A DNA stretch of 11,385 nt from an uncultured Collinsella sp. (lineage in GTDB: Bacteria > Actinomycetota > Coriobacteriia > Coriobacteriales > Coriobacteriaceae). The stretch is taken from positions 1 to 11,385 of the forward strand of contig CABSNH010000045.1 of the NCBI GenBank assembly GCA_902478985.1, read 5' to 3'. Below the pieces are notes generated by a model. The model was not told the origin of the DNA. It ran no database searches and was given only the letters and a program-made list of their open reading frames with translations. Numbering within the stretch: the first letter of the stretch is position 1; each line of letters opens with the position of its first letter. Below are positions 1 to 6,075 of the stretch, in pieces. A program made the position numbers and the translations under genes.

Positions 1-46
1 TACACCCTAGAGTTCGTCGGCAGCGTCAGATGTGTATAAGAGACAG
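1..46. other. Illumina Nextera adapter and index left on the contig end (not genomic)
   Basis: Bases 14-46 equal the 33-base Nextera read-1 adapter: TCGTCGGCAGCGTC at 14-27 followed by the 19-base Tn5 mosaic end AGATGTGTATAAGAGACAG at 28-46. Bases 1-5 (TACAC) are the last bases of the P5 oligo. Bases 6-13 (CCTAGAGT) therefore sit exactly where the i5 index belongs; from memory this is index S516 of the Nextera XT v2 set. The order P5 end, 8-base index, adapter, insert is exactly that of a Nextera library molecule, so genomic sequence starts at 47. Everything translated across this junction is artificial. Confidence 0.98.
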
Positions 47-391
47 GCACAAGGCACACGAAACACGATGCAACAACCAGATTGGTGCAAACACGATTGG
101 AATAGAATCTCCGCGAGCATAGAAGGCCAAGTCGACCCATTCGGGAACCACCGCAATAGCAGCAAGGAAAACACCGAAGACGCCAAGGCGACCCGGCCGT
201 CTTATTTCTCTCCCCTTGCGGAGCGCAACACCATGACCAAACGCCGCGAGGCATGCGCCAAGGATAACGAGCCAGGTCATTGCACCTGATGCCAAGCCGA
301 TTGAAGATGAAAACCGGTGATAAGGGGTAACCGCCATTACGACGAGCGCAATGGCGAAAGCAGATGTGGCAGAACAGCGGGAAAAGAGCAT
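47..391 (-). CDS. membrane protein of unknown function, 3' end missing at the adapter junction
   Basis: I do not recognise the family. 115 genomic codons are visible. About four hydrophobic segments can be seen, near residues 9-24, 30-52, 68-85 and 97-114, with a basic loop (RKGREIRRPGR, about 58-68) that should be cytoplasmic. The C-terminus is lost: at base 46 the frame runs into the adapter and would read LSLIHI, the known translation of the reverse-complemented mosaic end. I start at the ATG at 389-391 because GGAGGT lies just before it (395-400). An in-frame ATG at 410-412 has no such site and overlaps the probable -10 box, so a transcript would start after it. The gene is transcribed away from the kinase operon. 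Polytopic membrane topology is likely; function is unknown. Confidence 0.6.
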
Positions 392-410
392 ATGACCTCC
401 ATAGCGTGTC

Positions 411-416
411 ATTATA
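411..416 (-). promoter_or_regulatory. probable -10 box for the minus-strand membrane gene
   Basis: The minus strand reads TATAAT here, a perfect sigma-70-type -10 hexamer. Transcription would start near 403-405, leaving a leader of about 13 bases that holds the GGAGGT ribosome binding site (395-400) before the ATG at 391. No convincing -35 box lies 16-18 bases upstream, so the call rests on the -10 and its placement. Confidence 0.5.
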
Positions 417-512
417 TCGCTCGGGCTGCTCGTTTATCTCCACGCCCACACCAGCCAGCATCAACGATTCAGGCGAACTCCAATCCGAGCCAGATCACGG
501 TTCAGCTTTTGT

Positions 513-551
513 CCGCAGTCCCCGCATCAAAGCGGGATGCGGTTTCCTTTT
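513..551 (+). repeat. hairpin followed by T-rich tract; diverged member of the palindrome family
   Basis: CCGCA(g)TCCC(c)GC at 513-525 pairs with GCGGGATGCGG at 532-542 around the loop ATCAAA: 11 base pairs with two single-base bulges. TTTCCTTTT follows at 543-551, so it resembles a plus-strand intrinsic terminator, but no plus-strand gene lies upstream to be terminated. On the minus strand, 547-533 reads GGAAACCGCATCCCG, which matches the half-site of the two 46-base palindromes downstream (GGAAACTGTATCCCG). I therefore read it mainly as a diverged copy of that repeat. Confidence 0.55.
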
Positions 552-563
552 GAGCGTCGATCT

Positions 564-609
564 GGAAACTGTATCCCGTTCTGAGTCAATATTCTGGGAC
601 GCAGTTTCC
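564..609. repeat. 46-base palindromic repeat, copy 1
   Basis: GGAAACTG at 564-571 is perfectly complementary to CAGTTTCC at 602-609. Inside, TCCC (574-577) pairs with GGGA (596-599) at symmetric positions, with a two-base imperfect step between the two stems. The centre, 578-595, pairs poorly. It has the same length and architecture as the element at 626-671, which indicates a dispersed repeat family rather than two chance hairpins. Confidence 0.75.
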
Positions 610-625
610 GCAGCACACCCCATTC

Positions 626-671
626 GGAAAGCGTGTCCCAGTATTTGGCCGCAAACTGGGGCGCGCTTTCC
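626..671. repeat. 46-base palindromic repeat, copy 2
   Basis: GGAAAGCG at 626-633 pairs with CGCTTTCC at 664-671, and CCCAG at 637-641 pairs with CTGGG at 656-660. Copy 1 lies 16 bases upstream and shares the half-site pattern GGAAA(C/G)(C/T)G..(T/C)CCC. It lacks the T tract of an intrinsic terminator. REP- or BIME-like intergenic repeats have this form; I cannot identify a mobilising protein in the window. Confidence 0.75.
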
Positions 672-743
672 GGATGGGTCGAGACGAAGGCCAAGCCAGA
701 CAGGCAGCCTCGCATCCCGCCATCCTCGCCATCCGCCTGAGCG

Positions 744-752
744 TGCTACACT
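744..752 (+). promoter_or_regulatory. probable extended -10 promoter of the kinase/cell-wall operon
   Basis: TGC at 744-746 directly precedes TACACT at 747-752, which matches an extended -10 element. No good -35 box is seen 16-18 bases upstream, as is common for extended -10 promoters. Transcription would start near 759, giving a leader of about 74 bases before the first start codon at 833. It is the only promoter-like site between the repeats and the operon. Confidence 0.4.
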
Positions 753-832
753 AGCAGCATCTATGCCACCGCGAACGGCTCGGCCCCGCGCCCGCCGCTC
801 GCAAACGAACTTTAAACGCACGAGGGTTGGCC

Positions 833-2686
833 ATGCCGCTTTTCTCGCAACATACCGCCCGGTTCTCGCCGGACGTTCCCTTGGAGGGCACTAGCTCTCG
901 CGAGCTGCTCAAGCGGTACCAGCCGCTCGAGACGCTTGCGACCGGCGGTTTTGGCTCCATCGAGATTTGCCGCGACACGCATCTGCGCCGTCGCGTGGCC
1001 ATTAAGCGCATCCCCCTTATCAACGGCGCCGGCATGCCCGCCAGCGACATCATGGACGTGCTGCGCGAGGCGCATACCGCCGCCATGCTTCAACATCCCA
1101 ATATCGTGCAGGTTATCGACTTTACGCACGACACCGCCTATGCCTACCTGGTCATGGAGTATGTCGACGGTATGTCGTTGGCCGAGTTTTTGCATCGCGT
1201 GGACGGCCACTCGCTCACCTTTGACGAGGCCGCGGCCATTGCCGACGCGCTGGGTCAGGCACTCACCTTTGCCCATGCAAACGGCGTGCTTCATCTGGAC
1301 ATAAAGCCCGCCAATGTGCTTATCGACCATTCGGGCAATGTAAAGCTCACCGACTTTGGCATGGCGCGGCTGTCGTCCGCCGGCGGCTTTGGCGGATCGC
1401 GCGGCGGCACCATCGGCTACATGCCGCCCGAGCAGCTCGATATCGAGACCGGCACGGTCGACGAACGTGCCGATGTCTTTGCCCTTGCCTGCGTGATCTA
1501 CGAGGGCCTGTGCGGCAGTGCCCCCTTTATGGCGGCCACGCCTGCCGACTCGCTCGACCGCATCATCGGCGGCGCCACCTATCCCAGCGAACTGATCCCT
1601 CACTTTCCCCCGGGGGCCGAGGCGGCGCTCATGAGCGCTCTCTCCCCCATGCCGCAAGACCGCCCCGATAGCATTGAGGCATTCTGCGACCGACTCCTTG
1701 CCGGCTTAGGAAGCGTGCGCGAAGGCCGTCGCAGCTTGGAGCAGATGGTGGGCGAACTTTCAGATGACGAGTGCGCGGCAGACGATATGGAGTCGCTACC
1801 CTACGAAGATGACACCGTCGAGATCGACCCCGCGCTTGGTTGGGCGGGCTCGCGCTGGAGCCACGCGCGCAACTACACCATGCGCGGCATCTCAGCGCTC
1901 TCATGCGGAGCCTTTAGCTTTTTGCTTATGCAGACAGCCGGCGTCGCGGCGCTTCCCGGGCTGGTCGTGGCGGCCATCGCGATCGGTGCGGCAGCCGGCC
2001 TGGCCCCGCAGATCGGCTCGGCCATCTCGACCGTGGGCTTTTTGGTGCTCATGGCCAACGCCACCATGCAGGCGCAGGGCATCCTGTCGATGCTGCCCGT
2101 CGCGGTGCTCTTTGCCGCCACCATGTCCGGTTGGTGGATCGCCTGGGGCCGCACCGAGGCAGCTGCGAGCACGACGCTCACCTGCGCGCTTGCGCTGGGC
2201 TGCCTCACCGGCGACGCCCTCCTTGCCGCCGGAGCCGCCGCGAGCATCGCGGCGTTTTGGCTCGGCCCGGCAAGCGCCGCGGCAGCCACGGGCATGGGCG
2301 CACTCTTTGCCCGCCTTGCTGCAGCGGCTCTCTCTGCGGGAGGCGTACTGGGGCTTAGCAATGTCGCCGCAGCGCTGGGAGACGCGCTCCTTCTCGCTGC
2401 AATCGTGCTGGTTGCAGCAACAGCCGCGGCAACATCGCTGCTGCTCAATGCTCATGCCAAGCGCGCCGAGCAGGGATCGAACCTTGCCGCCATCGTCGCA
2501 ATTGCCGTCGCCGGCATCGGCTCGGCCGTATCGTTTTGTCTTGCACACCATATGGAAATTGCCAGCCTTGCGGGCCCGGTCGTCGCCAAGGCGGCGGTTA
2601 CGGGAATCCTATCCTCTATAATCGTCGGGATATGCCTTTATTTGCTCGGATACCAAAGAACCTATACGGAGAGTGATCTTTCGTGA
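833..2686 (+). CDS. Hanks-type Ser/Thr protein kinase with polytopic membrane C-terminus
   Basis: 617 residues. The kinase domain spans about 28-290: glycine loop TGGFGSI (37-43), ATP-binding Lys58 in VAIK, helix-C Glu79, catalytic loop HLDIKPAN (154-161) with Asp156, DFG at 174-176 and PPE at 198-200. The usual HRD Arg is Leu155, so this is a non-RD kinase, which may not need activation-loop phosphorylation. An acidic linker (about 308-336) is followed by about nine, perhaps ten, Ala-rich membrane segments (353-607) and no PASTA or other extracellular sensor. I start at ATG 833 because GAGGG (822-826) is six bases upstream; TTG 827 abuts that site. First gene of the operon; its stop overlaps the next start in GTGA. 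It probably replaces PknA of the mycobacterial locus, though orthology is unproven. The kinase fold is clear; the role of the membrane region is unknown. Confidence 0.93.
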   Translation: MPLFSQHTARFSPDVPLEGTSSRELLKRYQPLETLATGGFGSIEICRDTHLRRRVAIKRIPLINGAGMPASDIMDVLREAHTAAMLQHPNIVQVIDFTHDTAYAYLVMEYVDGMSLAEFLHRVDGHSLTFDEAAAIADALGQALTFAHANGVLHLDIKPANVLIDHSGNVKLTDFGMARLSSAGGFGGSRGGTIGYMPPEQLDIETGTVDERADVFALACVIYEGLCGSAPFMAATPADSLDRIIGGATYPSELIPHFPPGAEAALMSALSPMPQDRPDSIEAFCDRLLAGLGSVREGRRSLEQMVGELSDDECAADDMESLPYEDDTVEIDPALGWAGSRWSHARNYTMRGISALSCGAFSFLLMQTAGVAALPGLVVAAIAIGAAAGLAPQIGSAISTVGFLVLMANATMQAQGILSMLPVAVLFAATMSGWWIAWGRTEAAASTTLTCALALGCLTGDALLAAGAAASIAAFWLGPASAAAATGMGALFARLAAAALSAGGVLGLSNVAAALGDALLLAAIVLVAATAAATSLLLNAHAKRAEQGSNLAAIVAIAVAGIGSAVSFCLAHHMEIASLAGPVVAKAAVTGILSSIIVGICLYLLGYQRTYTESDLS

Positions 2687-3693
2687 ACTTCCTGAACATC
2701 TTCGAGGACCACGTGGCCGGCATCTTCGGTGCCACCCGTGCCCCGTTCTCCTTTAAGAAGCTTGCCAAGCAGGCCGCTCGCGACATGGAGGATCAGACTC
2801 TGGTGATCAACGGCGTCAACACCGCGCCGGCGCTCTATACCATCCTGATTGCCGCCGACGACGATCCCATGCTCGCCCCGTTCTATCCCGAGCTTTCGCG
2901 CGAGGTCCGCGAGTTTGTGAAAGCGCAGGCCGAAAAGCGCCGTTACGTCTTTGTCGGCGAGCCCCTCGTTCGCTTTATGATCGACCCGCAGCTGCGCGGC
3001 GGCAAGTTCTCGGTCTTTGCCGAGAACGTCGATGCCCCCACGCTCGGTCGCCTGTACGAGGAAGAGCGCGCCTACCAAAACGGCCTGGGCCAGAACAACT
3101 CGGCCGCGAGCCGTGCCGCCAGCGCCCCGCGCGCCGGCCAGCAGCAGTTTGCCGCTCCGCAGCAACACCCCGCTGCTATGCCGCAGCAGCAGCCGGCACC
3201 TCGTGCTGCCACTCCCGACCCGCTTGCCGTGGCCGACCCCTTTGCGCCCAATATGCCCGACCCCGCCGCCGCACCCATTCCCGTGCCCCAAACCGTCTCG
3301 CGCGACGCGCTTGCCGGCATGGGCGGAGCCGCCGCGACCGGCGCCGCCGCTGGCCTTGGCGCCGCAGCCAGCATCGCCTCCAACATGGCAAGCTCTCGCG
3401 CCCCGCAGCGTCCGCTCGCCCAGCTCGTCGACGTCGTGAGCGGCGAGAGCCACGCCATCACCTCCGCACAGGTGACCATCGGTCGCGAGCGCTCGGTTTC
3501 CGACATCGCCCTGCGCGACCCCAACGTGTCGCGCCGTCATGCCCAGCTCACCTTTACCGGCTCGGACTGGTCGATCGAGGACCTCAACTCCACCAACGGC
3601 ACGCTCGTCAACAACCGCCGCATCACGCGCTGCCCGCTGCGCAACGGCGACCTGCTGACGTTTGGCCTGAGCACGTTCGAATTTAGGGGATAG
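2683..3693 (+). CDS. fhaA: FhaA-type protein: DUF3662 domain, disordered linker, FHA domain
   Basis: 336 residues. Residues 1-120 match the FhaA N-terminal (DUF3662) domain: FEDHVAGIFG at the start, then KKLAKQAARDMEDQ and a core ending in KFSVFAENV. About 130-245 is a Gln/Pro/Ala-rich linker. The C-terminal FHA domain (246-336) has the phospho-threonine pocket residues Gly267-Arg268, Ser283 and His286 (SRRH), and Asn302-Asn305 (NSTNG). FHA domains bind phospho-threonine peptides; in mycobacteria FhaA binds phosphorylated MviN/MurJ-like protein and slows peptidoglycan synthesis. GTG start at 2683, overlapping the kinase stop by four bases, with GGAGAG at 2668-2673. It is cytoplasmic, with no membrane segment. 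It is probably a reader of kinases encoded in the same operon. Confidence 0.93.
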   Translation: MNFLNIFEDHVAGIFGATRAPFSFKKLAKQAARDMEDQTLVINGVNTAPALYTILIAADDDPMLAPFYPELSREVREFVKAQAEKRRYVFVGEPLVRFMIDPQLRGGKFSVFAENVDAPTLGRLYEEERAYQNGLGQNNSAASRAASAPRAGQQQFAAPQQHPAAMPQQQPAPRAATPDPLAVADPFAPNMPDPAAAPIPVPQTVSRDALAGMGGAAATGAAAGLGAAASIASNMASSRAPQRPLAQLVDVVSGESHAITSAQVTIGRERSVSDIALRDPNVSRRHAQLTFTGSDWSIEDLNSTNGTLVNNRRITRCPLRNGDLLTFGLSTFEFRG

Positions 3694-3699
3694 TCGCTT

Positions 3700-4116
3700 A
3701 TGAACATCGATATCGTCCTGTTTGCAGGCCGCATCGTCCTGGTCGTCCTGCTTTATATCTTCCTGTTTGCCGTCATGAAGACCGGCGTGGGGCTCGTCCG
3801 CGGCCAGCGCCGCGACTCGGCCATCTGGACGATCGATGTGGACAAGGGCCCGCGCGGCATCCGCGGCATCCACGTAGATATGCTCGGCCCCGTCATCGTC
3901 GGCCGTTCGCCGTCGTCGGACATCTGCATCAACGAACCGTTTGTCTCGGCCTCGCATGCGCGTTTTTCGCTGCAGGGTCCGGCACTTATTATCGAGGACC
4001 TCAACTCGCTTAACGGCACGCTCGTCAACGGCCGCCAGCTGGTGGAACCCGCAACGCTGCGCGAGGGCGACGAAGTCCAGATTGGCGACGTGGTCATGAA
4101 GGTGAACCGTCGATGA
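3700..4116 (+). CDS. fhaB: FhaB-type membrane-anchored FHA protein
   Basis: 138 residues. One membrane segment at about 5-26, a short basic stretch (RGQRR), then an FHA domain at about 42-138. Pocket residues are present: Gly68-Arg69-Ser70, Ser83 and His86 (SASH), and Asn102 to Gly106 (NSLNG). Mycobacterial FhaB (FipA) has the same size and plan and links PknA phosphorylation to FtsZ and the divisome. Six bases separate it from fhaA, with AGGGGA at 3685-3690 spanning the end of that gene as ribosome binding site. Its stop overlaps the phosphatase start in ATGA. The assignment is secure as an FHA protein; orthology to FhaB rests on its size, anchor and position. Confidence 0.92.
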   Translation: MNIDIVLFAGRIVLVVLLYIFLFAVMKTGVGLVRGQRRDSAIWTIDVDKGPRGIRGIHVDMLGPVIVGRSPSSDICINEPFVSASHARFSLQGPALIIEDLNSLNGTLVNGRQLVEPATLREGDEVQIGDVVMKVNRR

Positions 4117-6059
4117 TCGACGAGGAGAACAAGTCCGCAACCATGCCAGAGACGTCGGCCGCCCCCGCGACCGCGCCGGCTCATGCCGCCCCGGCGGGCC
4201 ATGCGCCCGTGGAGCCCGAGGACACTGTGTTCTCCCTGCCTCTTTCGCATGTAACGCAAGAATATCCGACGCTGACCGACGACGAGGATACCGAGGACAA
4301 CGCTGACGGCGGTAACACCCCCATCGGCGTGCACGCCGCTGCCGAGCAGCCCGCGGTCCCGCAAGACATGCCCGCGCCGGCTCACTTTGCCGAACCCGTC
4401 GCCACGGCGATTACCGAGAGCTCCGCGGTATTTGCGGCTCCCGAGCCCGCGGCACCGGTGTTTCCCGTAGCGCCGGCACCCGCCGCAGCGCCCGAGTCCG
4501 CATCTGCACCGGAACCCGCGGCGGCGCCCTCCCCCGCGGACGTATCGGCGCCCGAAGCCATGCAGTCTGTAACCGAAGGCGTGCCCGCAGCAACGACGGA
4601 GGATGTCTCCCAATCCCACGGCACGCCCGCGCCCGCGCACTTCGCGACGCCCGAGTCTGCAGCCGTCGCCCCGCAAGACGACGAGCCTGTCGACCGCACA
4701 ACCGAAGAGCCCGCCACGCCCAACGTCAACGACCCGAGCAACGATGCCGACACCGTCTCGCCCGGCGATACGGCCGAGATTGACGTTGCCGCCGTGGAGG
4801 CCAAGCTTAAGGACCCCGGCTCGACCATGAGTTTTGAGCCGCTGACCGACGAGCGCATCGAGACTGACTCGACCTACGACGCCGGCACGACCACGCAGCT
4901 CATGTGGGGCGCCCGCTCCGATGTTGGCTGTGTGCGCCCGCATAACGAAGACTCCTATCTGGTGCAATCGCCGCTCTTTTGCGTATGCGACGGCATGGGC
5001 GGCCACGCCGCCGGTGAGGTAGCCTCCTCCATCGCCGTCGAGACCATTGCCAAGACAGCGCCGCAGGCAGCCGACGCCGCACGACTGGCAGCCGCCGTCG
5101 AAGCTGCAAACGCCGCGGTCATCGAGGCTGCGCTCAACGGGCTTGGCAAGCCCGGCATGGGCTGCACGGCAACCTGCGCCTATATCGAAAACGACATGCT
5201 CGCCATCGCCCACGTGGGCGACTCGCGCGCCTATCTGCTCCACGAGGGCACGCTCATCCGCGTGACCCGCGACCACTCCTATGTGGAGGAGCTCGTGGAC
5301 GCCGGCGAAATTACGGCAGACGAGGCTCGCGTCCACCCCAACCGCTCAGTCATCACCCGCGCGCTGGGCTCGGATCCCGCCATGTATGCCGACCACTTTA
5401 CCCTGCATATCGAGGAAGGCGACCGCCTGATCCTGTGCTCGGACGGTCTTTCGAGCATGATTCCCGATAGCGATATCGAAAACATCGCCACACAGTCCTC
5501 GACCGCGCAGATTTGCGTCGACAACCTTGTTGACGCGGCACTGGTCGCCGGCGGGCACGACAACGTCACCGTGCTTGTCGTTGACCTGGTCGACGATGGC
5601 GTCATGCGCGAGGCAAAGCGCGTCCGCCGCCGCAACATCACCATTGCCACCGTACTGGGCATCGCTTTTGTGCTGGCGGCAGCCATCTGGGCCTACGCAG
5701 GCATCACCGGCTCGTACTACCTGGGCACCTACAAGGACACCGTCGCGGTCTACCGGGGCATTCCCGGCAAGCCGCTCGGCCTTAAGCTGCACTGGCTCGA
5801 CAGCACGACCACCATCAAACTGTCCGACCTGCCCGAAGACACACAAAATCGCCTTAAGGCAGGTATTCAGCAGACGAGCATCGACGACGCACAGGACACC
5901 ATCTCCAAGTACCGCCATCAGATCGACGAGGAGCAGACCCGTCAGGTGATCGACGCGCAAACGATCCGCAATAACACCGACCAGGGTTCGACATCCGAAT
6001 CGGATTCCGAGAATACCGCCGAACAGTCCGCCGAGGCCGAAGCCTCCGATAAGAATTAG
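4113..6059 (+). CDS. pstP: PP2C-type Ser/Thr phosphatase, PstP family, with long disordered N-terminus
   Basis: 648 residues; mycobacterial PstP has about 510. Residues 1-260 are an acidic Pro/Ala-rich extension with no fold signs, holding a repeated motif (PAPAHFAEP at 87-95, PAPAHFATP at 172-180). The PP2C domain is about 264-493: metal ligands and motifs HNED (277-280), CDGMGGH (292-298), HVGDSR (367-372), SDGL (443-446) and GGHDN (480-484). RRR precedes a membrane helix (509-530), then an extracellular tail of about 118 residues with VYRGIPG (546-552), a segment also found in mycobacterial PstP, ending in a low-complexity acidic stretch. It should dephosphorylate the two kinases and their targets, including the FHA partners. 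ATG 4113 overlaps the fhaB stop; AAGGTG at 4099-4104 is the binding site. The catalytic set is complete, so activity is expected. Confidence 0.95.
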   Translation: MIDEENKSATMPETSAAPATAPAHAAPAGHAPVEPEDTVFSLPLSHVTQEYPTLTDDEDTEDNADGGNTPIGVHAAAEQPAVPQDMPAPAHFAEPVATAITESSAVFAAPEPAAPVFPVAPAPAAAPESASAPEPAAAPSPADVSAPEAMQSVTEGVPAATTEDVSQSHGTPAPAHFATPESAAVAPQDDEPVDRTTEEPATPNVNDPSNDADTVSPGDTAEIDVAAVEAKLKDPGSTMSFEPLTDERIETDSTYDAGTTTQLMWGARSDVGCVRPHNEDSYLVQSPLFCVCDGMGGHAAGEVASSIAVETIAKTAPQAADAARLAAAVEAANAAVIEAALNGLGKPGMGCTATCAYIENDMLAIAHVGDSRAYLLHEGTLIRVTRDHSYVEELVDAGEITADEARVHPNRSVITRALGSDPAMYADHFTLHIEEGDRLILCSDGLSSMIPDSDIENIATQSSTAQICVDNLVDAALVAGGHDNVTVLVVDLVDDGVMREAKRVRRRNITIATVLGIAFVLAAAIWAYAGITGSYYLGTYKDTVAVYRGIPGKPLGLKLHWLDSTTTIKLSDLPEDTQNRLKAGIQQTSIDDAQDTISKYRHQIDEEQTRQVIDAQTIRNNTDQGSTSESDSENTAEQSAEAEASDKN

Positions 6060-6075
6060 AAAGGGAGTGCCGCTT

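Larger units (their letters stand above)
392..832. other. divergent intergenic region with palindromic repeats
   Basis: No convincing gene lies in these 441 bases between the divergent membrane gene and kinase operon. Open frames on both strands are unsupported: none has a plausible start with a ribosome binding site, and their translations are rich in Arg, Pro and Ser without recognisable motifs. What can be seen is a -10 box for each side, three related palindromic elements between 511 and 671, and a GC-rich leader from about 759 to 832 without a clear fold. Confidence 0.7.

Noticed and set aside
32..289. Plus-strand open frame beginning MYKRQ
   Set aside because: Its start lies in the Nextera mosaic end, so it is an adapter artefact, and it lies opposite the more plausible membrane gene.
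511..671. CRISPR-like array
   Set aside because: There are only three elements, they are palindromes with differing sequence, and there are no regular unique spacers or cas genes.
495..821. Minus-strand open frame of 108 codons in the same region
   Set aside because: It is made largely of the repeats and their surroundings, with no motif and no convincing start site.
827..832. TTG start six bases upstream for the first kinase
   Set aside because: It touches the GAGGG ribosome binding site (822-826), leaving no spacing; ATG 833 has ideal spacing.
364..894. Plus-strand open frame of 176 codons across the intergenic region into the kinase
   Set aside because: It runs through the palindromic repeats, overlaps the kinase start in another frame, has no clear ribosome binding site, and has an Arg/Ser/Pro-rich composition typical of non-coding GC-rich DNA.
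6067..6075. GTG start for the SEDS-PBP gene
   Set aside because: It overlaps the GGGAG ribosome binding site; ATG 6076 lies eight bases after that site.
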